A stretch of DNA of 64,000 nt from Populus alba (GCF_005239225.2 NC_133295.1:7936001-8000000), one strand, 5' to 3'. Counted from the first letter of the stretch, positions 46,270 to 56,815 are shown. Translations and numbers: made by a program. The notes: generated from the sequence alone by a model not told the origin.

Positions 46270-48503
46270 TGATGCGAACCTCGTGATCACGTGGTCACGC
46301 AACCCACAATCAAGATTGAGATCTGATCCCGGAAAGCCGAAATAGGTCTGATATGAGTGCGACACAATGGAAACCTGCCCCAAGGCACCAACACTATTGG
46401 AATGAGTAGAATGACGCCACGAAGCCAGTTAATCTTCGATAAGTCAGATTCAGTTCGTTCAAGAACTGAAGAATGCAAGAATCACTCTCACACGTTAAAA
46501 CTGAAAATTTCAGAATAATAATCATCAAAGCTGCCGAAATTTTGGCCTTACATGAGTTTAAATAGTTCTTGAAAAGTTAACCCTAATGGACCCTTTATGT
46601 GGACTTATATGAGGTCCACTCAAAACTGGCCCAAAACCCTAAAATGAAAAGCCCATGACCTGATCCAAACAAGCCTTGGATCCTAGCTGAAAACAAACTA
46701 TTAATTAAGCCCAAACATTAAAGAAAATAATAAAAATAAGTAACTTGTCATTAAATACCACCAGCCCTTCTTTCCTTGTGTAGCTAGGATGAATAAGGAA
46801 TCCTTATAAGAAAAGGATTCTGAAACATTAATGAATCCTTGCCACACTAGGAGATTATATTGCAACTCATTAAAGATCCTTGTGGAACTAGGAAATTCCC
46901 AAAACCAGCTCCCACATCCTTGGAGGAAAAGAATCCTAATCAAATAGGAAGTCCACAAGTCAAATGGAAGTAAATAACAAAATCCGTACAGCCTCTGTTG
47001 ACCAGTATTGGGGTGCCTTCTCGAACTCCGATTGACCTGGACTGTTGCGCTTTTTACGCCAAAATCCGAATCTGACCTTACTTGGGTCGTATCACAGGGC
47101 TGAACCGTATCATTCCCTCCCTCTTCAAGAAGATTCGCCCTCGAATCTTGAATAGCATTAATGGTGACTTCAGTAGCCTCTTGTTTAAGCCTTCGGAATC
47201 CCCTTATTGCTAACACCTTTCTCCAACAACACTGTATAGAAGTAGTGACTGACAAGAATTTCAAATAAGCACGCCGTACTAACCACTTGCGTACATACTT
47301 TTGAATGATAACCACAGCGACTCTCCTTCGTCTTTCATCCTTTTGGCGTTGTACCTCTTTTTCCCATGAAGCTTCAAGATCATAGAATAATCTTCTACAC
47401 TTATCAACTTCTCGTTCTAGAACCCCCAAACCATGGCTTAGTATTTCGCATCGTTGATCTACAATCCTCCTCTGTTCCCTCTCCCTTAGTGAATACATGA
47501 CACAGATAGGGGAAAAAAACAAGAAGACGACGACAAGAATAGAGTTTATAGCATGAAGAACATTGATTTAGACTCGAGAATACAAATCTGACTTTTGTTT
47601 GGACCAGAACTTATTGAAAAACAAACTAATGCGAGGGTGATGAAAATGACTCAAACAACAGCCAAATATCAAAATATGATGATAGTATAATGGCAGGAAC
47701 GAAATCAACAGAAACAAAACAAGTTTTGAAAGATAACACCAAACAGACCCGTTACGACAAAACAAGACCTAATTCGGGAAACCTAAAGAAACCGATATCC
47801 AAATGACCTCGAATTTAATTTGTATTATTAAAATACTGTGAAATCACCAAAAATCAATTTATAGGTCGTTCTCTTATTTCTAGGTACCCAAACTCCTTGT
47901 ATGATCAGTTTGCGGCAGAATTGATCCTCCAATTAAAACCTCCAGAAGCCGGAATCAAAATATGCCCAAATTTAATATATGGTGCGATCTCATCCCCAAT
48001 ACACATAATATGAAGTTTCAATGATTCCAAGGTGTTTTTCTTACGGGTTCACTAATAGTAGTGTTTCTGCGGCAGAATTGAACCTCGAATTAAAACCTCA
48101 AGCAAATAATATCAGAATAGGCCCAACTTTGATATATGATGCGATCCCACCCCCAATAGACTGAATATGAAGTTTAAATTGATTCCGAGGTGGTTTGCTT
48201 ATGGTTCACCAAGATTTGTTTTTCTGCGGCAAAAATTGAATGATCCTTCAAATTTCAACTAATCACTCTTTTCTCTATTTCTTTCTTCTTTTTTTTTTTT
48301 TTCTTTTTAACAAACTGATATGATTAGAGACAGTAACAAGATGAAATATAAACTTTTTTTTTTTTTTTTTTGCTTAGATGACACAGACACGAAGAACAAG
48401 AAGATGGACGCAAACACTGAAAAACTTAAGGGAACACTAAAAAAAAAAAACAAAAATAACAGAATGATATGACCTTGTTTCGGAGCCTAGCTCTGATACC
48501 AAC
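46270..48503 (-). mobile_element. Family 1 array, unit 9 (short-LTR type)
   Basis: LTR 9 is 46270-47112 (843 bp) and the internal region 47113-48503; period 2,234 bp. The LTR has 'gcaactcatt' (NELQYN) where units 5-8 and 10 have 'gcacctcatt' (NEVQYN); the internal variants match units 5-7. Confidence 0.92.
46701..47522 (-). CDS. Array ORF, unit 9, 273 residues
   Basis: As unit 5, with AIQDSR for AVQDSR before the polypurine tract and NELQYN for NEVQYN in the tail. Both are the states seen in the full-length unit 12. Confidence 0.45.
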   Translation of the reverse strand: MFFSPICVMYSLREREQRRIVDQRCEILSHGLGVLEREVDKCRRLFYDLEASWEKEVQRQKDERRRRVAVVIIQKYVRKWLVRRAYLKFLSVTTSIQCCWRKVLAIRGFRRLKQEATEVTINAIQDSRANLLEEGGNDTVQPCDTTQVRSDSDFGVKSATVQVNRSSRRHPNTGQQRLYGFCYLLPFDLWTSYLIRILFLQGCGSWFWEFPSSTRIFNELQYNLLVWQGFINVSESFSYKDSLFILATQGKKGWWYLMTSYLFLLFSLMFGLN

Positions 48504-50739
48504 TGATGCGAACCTCGTGATCACGTGGTCACGCAACCCACAATCAAGATTGAGATCTGATCCCGGAAAGCCGAAATAGGTCTGATATGAGTGCGACACA
48601 ATGGAAACCTGCCCCAAGGCACCAACACTATTGGAATGAGTAGAATGACGCCACGAAGCCAGTTAATCTTCGATAAGTCAGATTCAGTTCGTTCAAGAAC
48701 TGAAGAATGCAAGAATCACTCTCACACGTTAAAACTGAAAATTTCAGAATAATAATCATCAAAGCTGCCGAAATTTTGGCCTACATGAGTTTAAATAGTT
48801 CTTGAAAAGTTAACCCTAATGGACCCTTTATGTGGACTTATATGAGGTCCACTCAAAACTGGCCCAAAACCCTAAAATGAAAAGCCCATGAACCTGATCC
48901 AAACAAGCCTTGGATCCTAGCTGAAAACAAACTATTAATTAAGCCCAAACATTAAAGAAAATAATAAAAATAAGTAACTTGTCATTAAATACCACCAGCC
49001 CTTCTTTCCTTGTGTAGCTAGGATGAATAAGGAATCCTTATAAGAAAAGGATTCTGAAACATTAATGAATCCTTGCCACACTAGGAGATTATATTGCACC
49101 TCATTAAAGATCCTTGTGGAACTAGGAAATTCCCAAAACCAGCTCCCACATCCTTGGAGGAAAAGAATCCTAATCAAATAGGAAGTCCACAAGTCAAATG
49201 GAAGTAAATAACAAAATCCGTACAGCCTCTGTTGACCAGTATTGGGGTGCCTTCTCGAACTCCGATTGACCTGGACTGTTGCGCTTTTTACGCCAAAATC
49301 CGAATCTGACCTTACTTGGGTCGTATCACAGGGCTGAACCGTATCATTCCCTCCCTCTTCAAGAAGATTCGCCCTCGAATCTTGAACAGCATTAATGGTG
49401 ACTTCAGTAGCCTCTTGTTTAAGCCTTCGGAATCCCCTTATTGCTAACACCTTTCTCCAACAACACTGTATAGAAGTAGTGACTGACAAGAATTTCAAAT
49501 AAGCACGCCGTACTAACCACTTGCGTACATACTTTTGAATGATAACCACAGCGACTCTCCTTCGTCTTTCATCCTTTTGGCGTTGTACCTCTTTTTCCCA
49601 TGAAGCTTCAAGATCATAGAATAATCTTCTACACTTATCAACTTCTCGTTCTAGAACCCCCAAACCATGGCTTAGTATTTCGCATCGTTGATCTACAATC
49701 CTCCTCTGTTCCCTCTCCCTTAGTGAATACATGACACAGATAGGGGAAAAAAACAAGAAGACGACGACAAGAATAGAGTTTATAGCATGAAGAACATTGA
49801 TTTAGACTCGAGAATACAAATCTGACTTTTGTTTGGACCAGAACTTATCGAAAAACAAACTAATGCGAGGGTGATGAAAATGACTCAAACAACAGCCAAA
49901 TATCAAAATATGATGATAGTATAATGGCAGGGAACGAAATCAACAGAAACAAAACAAGTTTTGAAAGATAACACCAAACAGACCCGTTACGACAAAACAA
50001 GACCTAATTCGGGAAACCTAAAGAAACCGATATCCAAATGACCTCGAATTTAATTTCTATTATTAAAATACTATGAAATCACCAAAAAATCAATTTATAG
50101 GTCGTTCTCTTATTTCTAGGTACCCAAACTCCTTGTATGATCAGTTTGCGGCAGAATTGATCCTCCAATTAAAACCTCCAGAAGCCGGAATCAAAATATG
50201 CCCAAATTTAATATATGGTGCGAATCGCATCCCCAATACACAGAATATGAAGTTTCAACTGATTCCAAGGTGTTTTTACGGGTTCACTAATAGTAGTGTT
50301 TCTGCGGCAGAATTGAAACTCGAATTAAAACCTCAAGCAAATAATATCAGAATAAGGCCCAACTTTGATATATGATGCGATCCCACCCCCAATAGACTGA
50401 ATATGAAGTTTAAATAGATTCCGAGGTGGTTTGCTTATGGTTCACCAAGATTTGTGTTTTTGCGGCAAAAATTGAATGATCCTTCAAATTTCAACTAATC
50501 ACTCTTTTCTCTATTTCTTTCTTCTTTTTTTTTTCTTTTCTTTTTAACAAACTGATATGATTAGAGACAGTAACAAGATGAAATATAAACTTTTTTTTTT
50601 TTTTTTTGCTTAGATGACACAGACACGAAGAACAAGAAGATGGATGCAAACACTGAAAAACTTAAGGGAACACTAAAAAAAAAAAAAAAAAATAACAGAA
50701 TGATATGACCTTGTTTCGGAGCCTAGCTCTGATACCAAC
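48504..50739 (-). mobile_element. Family 1 array, unit 10 (short-LTR type)
   Basis: LTR 10 is 48504-49346 (843 bp) and the internal region 49347-50739; period 2,236 bp. The leader shows three degenerate sub-repeats of about 157 bp, each marked by gcggca (50148, 50304 and 50462). Confidence 0.92.
48935..49756 (-). CDS. Array ORF, unit 10, 273 residues
   Basis: Predicted residues match the unit 5 form. Confidence 0.45.
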   Translation of the reverse strand: MFFSPICVMYSLREREQRRIVDQRCEILSHGLGVLEREVDKCRRLFYDLEASWEKEVQRQKDERRRRVAVVIIQKYVRKWLVRRAYLKFLSVTTSIQCCWRKVLAIRGFRRLKQEATEVTINAVQDSRANLLEEGGNDTVQPCDTTQVRSDSDFGVKSATVQVNRSSRRHPNTGQQRLYGFCYLLPFDLWTSYLIRILFLQGCGSWFWEFPSSTRIFNEVQYNLLVWQGFINVSESFSYKDSLFILATQGKKGWWYLMTSYLFLLFSLMFGLN

Positions 50740-52988
50740 TGATGCGAACCTCGTGATCACGTGGTCACGCAACCCACAATCAAGATTGAGATCTGATCCC
50801 GGAAAGCCGAAATAGGTCTGATATGAGTGCGACACAATGGAAACCTGCCCCAAGGCACCAACACTATTGGAATGAGTAGAATGACGCCACGAAGCCAGTT
50901 AATCTTCGATAAGTCAGATTCAGTTCGTTCAAGAACTGAAGAATGCAAGAATCACTCTCACACGTTAAAACTGAAAAATTCAGAATAATAATCATCAAAG
51001 CTGCCGAAATTTGGCTTACATGAGTTTAAATAGTTCTTGAAAAGTTAACCCTAATGGACCCTTTATGTGGACTTATATGAGGTCCACTCAAAACTGGCCC
51101 AAAACCCTAAAATGAAAAGCCCATAACCTGATCCAAACAAGCCTTGGATCCTAGCTGAAAACAAACTATTAATTAAGCCCAAACATTAAAGAAAATAATA
51201 AAAATAAGTAACTTGTCATTAAATACCACCAGCCCTTCTTTCCTTGTGTAGCTAGGATGAATAAGGAATCCTTATAAGAAAAGGATTCTGAAACATTAAT
51301 GAATCCTTGCCACACTAGGAGATTATATTGCAACCTCATTAAAGATCCTTGTGGAACTAGGAAATTCCCAAAACCAGCTCCCACATCCTTGGAGGAAAGG
51401 AATCCTAATCAAATAGGAAGTCCACAAGTCAAATGGAAGTAAATAACAAAATCCGTACAGCCTCTGTTGACCAGTATTGGGGTGCCTTCTCGAACCTCCG
51501 ATTGGATTGAGAATATGACTGTAAACCTGGACTGTTGCGCTTTTTACGCCAAAATCCGAATCTGACCTTACTTGGGTCGTATCACAGGGCTGAACCGTAT
51601 CATTCCCTCCCTCTTCAAGAAGATTCGCCCTCGAATCTTGAATAGCATTAATGGTGACTTCAGTAGCCTCTTGTTTAAGCCTTCGGAATCCCCTTATTGC
51701 TAACACCTTTCTCCAACAACACTGTATAGAAGTAGTGACTGACAAGAATTTCAAATAAGCACGCCGTACTAACCACTTGCGTACATACTTTTGAATGATA
51801 ACCACAGCGACTCTCCTTCGTCTTTCATCCTTTTGGCGTTGTACCTCTTTTTCCCATGAAGCTTCAAGATCATAGAATAATCTTCTACACTTATCAACTT
51901 CTCGTTCTAGAACCCCCAAACCATGGCTTAGTATTTCGCATCGTTGATCTACAATCCTCCTCTGTTCCCTCTCCCTTAGTGAATACATGACACAGATAGG
52001 GGAAAAAAACAAGAAGACGACGGCAAGAATAGAGTTTATAGCATGAAGAACATTGATTTAGACTCGAGAATACAAATCTGACTTTTGTTTGGACCAGAAC
52101 TTATCGAAAAACAAACTAATGCGAGGGTGATGAAAATGACTCAAACAACAGCCAAATATCAAAATATGATGATAGTATAATGGCAGGAACGAAATCAACA
52201 GAAACAAAACAAGTTTTGAAAGATAACACCAAACAGACCCGTTACGACAAAACAAGACCTAATTCGGGAAACCTAAAGAAACCGATATCCAAATGACCTC
52301 GAATTTAATTTCTATTATTAAAATACTATGAAATCACCAAAAATCAATTTATAGGTCGTTCTCTTATTTCTAGGTACCCAAACTCCTTGTATGATCAGTT
52401 TGCGGCAGAATTGATCCTCCAATTAAAACCTCCAGAAGCCGGAATCAAAATATGCCCAAATTTAATATATGGTGCGAATCGCATCCCCAATACTCATAAT
52501 ATGAAGTTTCAATAGATTCGAAGGTGTTTTTCCTACGGCTTCACTAAGAGTAGTGTTTTGCGGCAGAATTGAAACTCGAATTAAAACCTCAAGCAAATAA
52601 TATCATAATAAGCCCAACTTTGATATATAATGCGATCCCACCCCCAATAGACTGAATATGAAGTTTAAATAGATTCCGAGGTGGTTTGCTTATGGTTCAC
52701 CAAGATTTGTGTTTTTGCGGCAAAAATTGAATGATCCTTCAAATTTCAACTAATCACCCTTTTCTCTATTTCTTTCTGATTTTTTTTTTCTTTTTAACAA
52801 ACTGGTATGATTAGAGACAGTAACAAGATGAAATATAAACTTTTTTTTTTTTTTTTTGCTTAGATGACACAGACACGATGAACAAGAAGATGGATGCAAA
52901 CACTGAAAAACTTAAGGGACACTAAAAAAAAAAAACAAAAATAACAGAATGATATGACCTTGTTTCGGAGCCTAGCTCTGATACCAAC
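50740..52988 (-). mobile_element. Family 1 array, unit 11 (different U3 deletion)
   Basis: LTR 11 is 50740-51602 (863 bp) and the internal region 51603-52988; period 2,249 bp. Its U3 lacks about 80 bp over the same region as units 5-10 but with another junction ('ctccgattggattgagaa') plus small losses. It shares 'ccttctcgaac' with units 5-10. Confidence 0.9.
51323..52012 (-). CDS. Array ORF, unit 11, 229 residues
   Basis: The IQ part is complete. After ATVQV the U3 part has a private segment (YSHILNPIGGS) from the unit's own deletion, rejoins RRHPNTGQQRLYGF, and stops early (FNEVAI) through an extra base near 51332. The remaining tail is open at 51169-51384. Confidence 0.42.
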   Translation of the reverse strand: MFFSPICVMYSLREREQRRIVDQRCEILSHGLGVLEREVDKCRRLFYDLEASWEKEVQRQKDERRRRVAVVIIQKYVRKWLVRRAYLKFLSVTTSIQCCWRKVLAIRGFRRLKQEATEVTINAIQDSRANLLEEGGNDTVQPCDTTQVRSDSDFGVKSATVQVYSHILNPIGGSRRHPNTGQQRLYGFCYLLPFDLWTSYLIRIPFLQGCGSWFWEFPSSTRIFNEVAI

Positions 52989-53000
52989 TGATGCGAACCT

Positions 53001-53018
53001 CGTGATCACGTGGTCACG
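53001..53018. promoter_or_regulatory. G-box palindrome near the LTR end (present in every family 1 LTR)
   Basis: CGTGATCACGTGGTCACG contains CACGTG (53007-53012), the core bound by plant bZIP and bHLH factors, inside an imperfect palindrome. It lies about 12 bp from the 3' end of the LTR, in the transcribed R/U5 side. The same 18 bases occur at the start (plus strand) of the other family 1 LTRs and of element E; the diverged LTR at 58801-59689 has TACGTG. Confidence 0.55.
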
Positions 53019-53420
53019 CAACCCACAATCAAGATTGAGATCTGATCCCGGAAAGCCGAAATAGGTCTGATATGAGTGCGACACAATGGAAACCTGCCCC
53101 AAGGCACCAACACTATTGGAATGAGTAGAATGACGCCACGAAGCCAGTTAATCTTCGATAAGTCAGATTCAGTTCGTTCAAGAACTGAAGAATGCAAGAA
53201 TCACTCTCACACGTTAAAACTGAAAAATTCAGAATAATAATCATCAAAGCTGCCGAAATTTTGTGGCCTTACATGAGTTTAAATAGTTCTTGAAAAGTTA
53301 ACCCTAATGGACCCTTATGTGGACTTATATGAGGTCCACTCAAAACTGGCCCAAAACCCTAAACTGAAAAGCCCATAACCTGATCCAAACAAGCCTTGGA
53401 TCCTAGCTGAAAACAAACTA

Positions 53421-54344
53421 TTAATTAAGCCCAAACATTAAAGAAAATAATAAAAATAAGTAACTTGTCATTAAATACCACCAGCCCTTCTTTCCTTGTG
53501 TAGCTAGGATGAATAAGGAATCCTTATAAGAAAAGGATTCTGAAACATTAATGAATCCTTGCCACACTAGGAGATTATATTGCAACTCATTAAAGATCCT
53601 TGTGGAACTAGGAAATTCCCAAAACCAGCTCCCACATCCTTGGAGGAAAGGAATCCTAATCAAATAGGAAGTCCACAAGTCAAATGGAAGTAAATAACAA
53701 AATCCGTACAGCCTCTGTTGACCAGTATTGGGGTGCCTTACCGAACTCCGATTGACCTGCAATTTTAACCCAAGGTAGTAAGATATGTCTGGAGAGTCCA
53801 CATAAAATATTAGCCCGATCCAACGGTCGGATTGAGAATTATGACTGTTGCCGTAAACCTGGACTGTTGCGCTTTTTACGCCAAAATCCGAATCTGACCT
53901 TACTTGGGTCGTATCACAGGGCTGAACCGTATCATTCCCTCCCTCTTCAAGAAGATTCGACCTCGAATCTTGAATAGCATTAATGGTGACTTCAGTAGCC
54001 TCTTGTTTAAGCCTTCGGAATCCCCTTATTGCTAACACCTTTCTCCAACAACACTGTATAGAAGTAGTGACTGACAAGAATTTCAAATAAGCACGCCGTA
54101 CTAACCACTTGCGTACATACTTTTGAATGATAACCACAGCGACTCTCCTTCGTCTTTCATCCTTTTGGCGTTGTACCTCTTTTTCCCATGAAGCTTCAAG
54201 ATCATAGAATAATCTTCTACACTTATCAACTTCTCGTTCTAGAACCCCCAAACCATGGCTTAGTATTTCGCATCGTTGATCTACAATCCTCCTCTGTTCC
54301 CTCTCCCTTAGTGAATACATGACACAGATAGGGGAAAAAAACAA
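53421..54344 (-). CDS. IQ-motif ORF reading from the internal region into U3, 307 residues
   Basis: Residues 1-130 come from the internal region, 131-137 (LLEEGGN) from the polypurine tract, and 138-307 from U3 of the 3' LTR. An acidic/basic, possibly helical stretch (LEREVDKCRRLFYDLEASWE, about 35-67) precedes two IQ motifs, IQKYVRKWLVRR (73-84) and IQCCWRKVLAIR (96-107), spaced 23 residues, then FRRLKQEATE. IQ motifs bind calmodulin-type light chains; the spacing and the FRRLKQEA ending resemble the neck of plant class XI myosins. The motor, the remaining IQ repeats and the tail are absent. The U3 part has no domain I know. The stop lies before the TATTTAAA box, so the whole frame would fit in the element RNA. 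The start is the first Met; Met9 is an alternative. Gene-fragment capture is inferred; translation is unproven. Confidence 0.5.
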   Translation of the reverse strand: MFFSPICVMYSLREREQRRIVDQRCEILSHGLGVLEREVDKCRRLFYDLEASWEKEVQRQKDERRRRVAVVIIQKYVRKWLVRRAYLKFLSVTTSIQCCWRKVLAIRGFRRLKQEATEVTINAIQDSRSNLLEEGGNDTVQPCDTTQVRSDSDFGVKSATVQVYGNSHNSQSDRWIGLIFYVDSPDISYYLGLKLQVNRSSVRHPNTGQQRLYGFCYLLPFDLWTSYLIRIPFLQGCGSWFWEFPSSTRIFNELQYNLLVWQGFINVSESFSYKDSLFILATQGKKGWWYLMTSYLFLLFSLMFGLN

Positions 54345-55311
54345 GAAGACGACGACAAGAATAGAGTTTATAGCATGAAGAACATTGATTTAGACTCGAG
54401 AATACAAATCTGACTTTTGTTTGGACCAGAACTTATCGAAAAACAAACTAATGCGAGGGTGATGAAAATGACTCAAACAACAGCCAAATATCAAAATATG
54501 ATGATAGTATAATGGCAGGAACGAAATCAACAGAAACAAAAACAAGTTTTGAAAGATAACACCAAACAGACCCGTTACGACAAAACAAGACCTAATTCGG
54601 GAAACCTAAAGAAACCGATATCCAAATGACCTCGAATTTAATTTGTATTATTAAAATACTATGAAATCACCAAAAATCAATTTATAGGTCGTTCTCTTAT
54701 TTCTAGGTACCCAAACTCCTTGTATGATCAGTTTGCGGCAGAATTGATCCTCCAATTAAAACCTCCAAAAAGCCGGAATCAAAATATGCCCAAATTTAAT
54801 ATATGGTGCAATCGCATACCCAATACTCAGAATATGAAATTTCAACTAGATTCCAAGGTGTTTTACTAGGGTTCACTAAGAGTAGTGTTTTGCGGCAGAA
54901 TTGAAACTCGAATTAAAACCTCAAGCAAATAATATCAGAATAAGCCCAACTTTGATATATGATGCGATCCCACCCCCAATAGACTGAATATGAAGTTTAA
55001 ATAGATTCCGAGGTGGTTTGCTTATGGTTCACCAAGATTTGTTTTTTGCGGCAAAAATTGAATGGTCCTTCAAATTTCAACTAATCACTCTTTTCTCTAT
55101 TTCTTTCTGATTTTTTTTTTTCTTTTTAACAAACTGATATGATTAGAGACAGTAACAAGATGAAATATAAACTTTTTTTTTTTTTGCTTAGATGACACAG
55201 ACACGAAGAACAAGAAGATGGATGCAAACACTGAAAAACTTAAGGGACACTAAAAAAAAAAAAATAACAGAATGATATGACCTTGTTTCGGAGCCTAGCT
55301 CTGATACCAAC

Positions 55312-56261
55312 TGATGCGAACCTCGTGATCACGTGGTCACGCAACCCACAATCAAGATTCCTGATCCCGGAAAGCCGAAATCAGGTCTGATATGGAGTGC
55401 GACACAATGGAAACCTGCCCCAAGGCACCAACACTATTGGAATGAGTAGAATGACGCCACGAAGCCAGTTAATCTTCGATAAGTCAGATTCAGTTCGTTC
55501 AAGAACTGAAGAATGCAAGAATCACTCTCACACGTTAAAACTGAAAAAATTTCAGAATAATAATCATCAAAGCTGCCCGAAATTGTTGGCCTTACATGAG
55601 TTTAAATAGTTCTTGAAAAGTTAACCCTAATGGACCCTTATGTGGACTTATATGAGGTCCACTCAAAACTGGCCCAAAACCCTAAACTGAAAAAGCCCAT
55701 AACCTGATCCAAACAAGCCTTGGATCCCTAGCTGAAAAACAAACTATTTAATTAAGCCCAAACATTAAAGAAAATAATAAAAATAAGTAACTTGTCATTA
55801 AATACCACCAGCCCTTCTTTCCTTGTGTAGCTAGGATGAATAAGGAATCCTTATAAGAAAAGGATTCTGAAACATTAATGAATCCTTGCCACACTAGGAG
55901 ATTATATTGCAACTCATTAAAGATCCTTGTGGAACTAGGAAATTCCCAAAACCATCTCCCACATCCTTGGAGGAAAGGAATCCTAATCAAATAGGAAGTC
56001 CACAAGTCAAATGGAAGTAAATAACAAAATCCGTACAGCCTCTGTTGACCAGTATTGGGGTGCCTTACCGAACTCCGATCGACCTGCAATTTTAACCTAG
56101 GGTAGCAAGATATGTCTGGAGAGTCCGCATAAAATATTAGCCCGATCCAACGGTCGGATTGAGAATTATGACTGTTGCCGTAAACCTGGACTGTTGCGCT
56201 TTTTACGCCAAAATCCGAATCTGACCTTACTTGGGTCGTATCACAGGGCTGAACCGTATCA
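55312..56261 (-). mobile_element. Family 1 array, terminal LTR 13
   Basis: 950 bp, full-length type, TGATGCG to CCGTATCA on the plus strand. The following bases are CCTCA, not the GAATC found left of LTR 1, so the array does not end in a matching target duplication. A few one-base insertions occur near 55360-55400 and 55575-55740. The open U3 frame is at 55748-56089. Confidence 0.88.
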
Positions 56262-56586
56262 CCTCATATAAGTCCACATAAAGGGTCCATTAGGGTTAAC
56301 TTTTCAAGAACTATTTAAACTCATGTAGGCCAAAATTTCAGTAGCTTTGATGATTATTATTCTGAATTTTTCAGTTTTAACGTGTGAGAGTGATTCTTGC
56401 ATCCTTTAGTTCTTGAACGAACTGAATCTGACTTATCGAAGATTAACTGGCTTCGTGGCGTCATTCTTCTCATTCCAATAGTGTTGGTGCCTTGGGGCAA
56501 GTTTCCATTGTGTCGCACTCATATCAGACCTATTTCGGCTTTCCGGGATCAGATCTCAATCTTGATTAGGGGTTGCGTGACCACGT
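56262..56586 (+). mobile_element. Inverted family 1 LTR fragment
   Basis: The plus strand here reads as family 1 sense from 'cctcatataagtccacat' to 'gttgcgtgaccacgt', about the last third of an LTR, opposite to the array. It stops inside the G-box palindrome. Confidence 0.85.
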
Positions 56587-56596
56587 CAATTTAGTG

Positions 56597-56815
56597 TACA
56601 TGAGTTTAAATAGTTCTAGAAAAGTTAATCCTAATGGACCCCTTATGTGGACTTATATGAAGTCCACTCAAAACTGGCCCAAAACCCTAAAATGAAAAGC
56701 CCATAACTTAATCCAAACAAGCCTTGGATCCTAGCTTAAAACAAAGTATTAATTAAGCCCAAACAAGCCTTGGGTTGTAGCTAACAAAATAAAATAAAGC
56801 CCCTAATATTAAATC
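56597..56815 (-). mobile_element. Re-inverted family 1 LTR fragment
   Basis: From 'tacatgagtttaaatag' to about 'cccaaacaagccttgg' the orientation returns to that of the array. It ends in a short duplication of 'aagcccaaacaagccttgg' and changes into other sequence. With the preceding fragment it forms an imperfect inverted repeat (about 56262-56330 against 56600-56670). Confidence 0.75.

Larger units (their letters stand above)
52989..55311 (-). mobile_element. Family 1 array, unit 12 (full-length reference unit)
   Basis: LTR 12 is 52989-53934 (946 bp) and the internal region 53935-55311 (1,377 bp); period 2,323 bp. It has a polypurine tract beginning at 53935, a PBS gctctgatacca at 55298-55309, a TATTTAAA box on the minus strand at 53278-53285 as the likely LTR promoter, and a G-box palindrome at 53001-53018. 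No gag, pol or protease is present, so the unit is non-autonomous. Confidence 0.93.

Noticed and set aside
53421..54344. A functional host myosin gene
   Set aside because: No motor domain, no further IQ repeats and no tail; the segment is bounded by retroelement leader and polypurine tract in every copy.
37340..56261. CRISPR-like array
   Set aside because: The repeats are 2.2-kb retrotransposon units in plant DNA, not short direct repeats with unique spacers.
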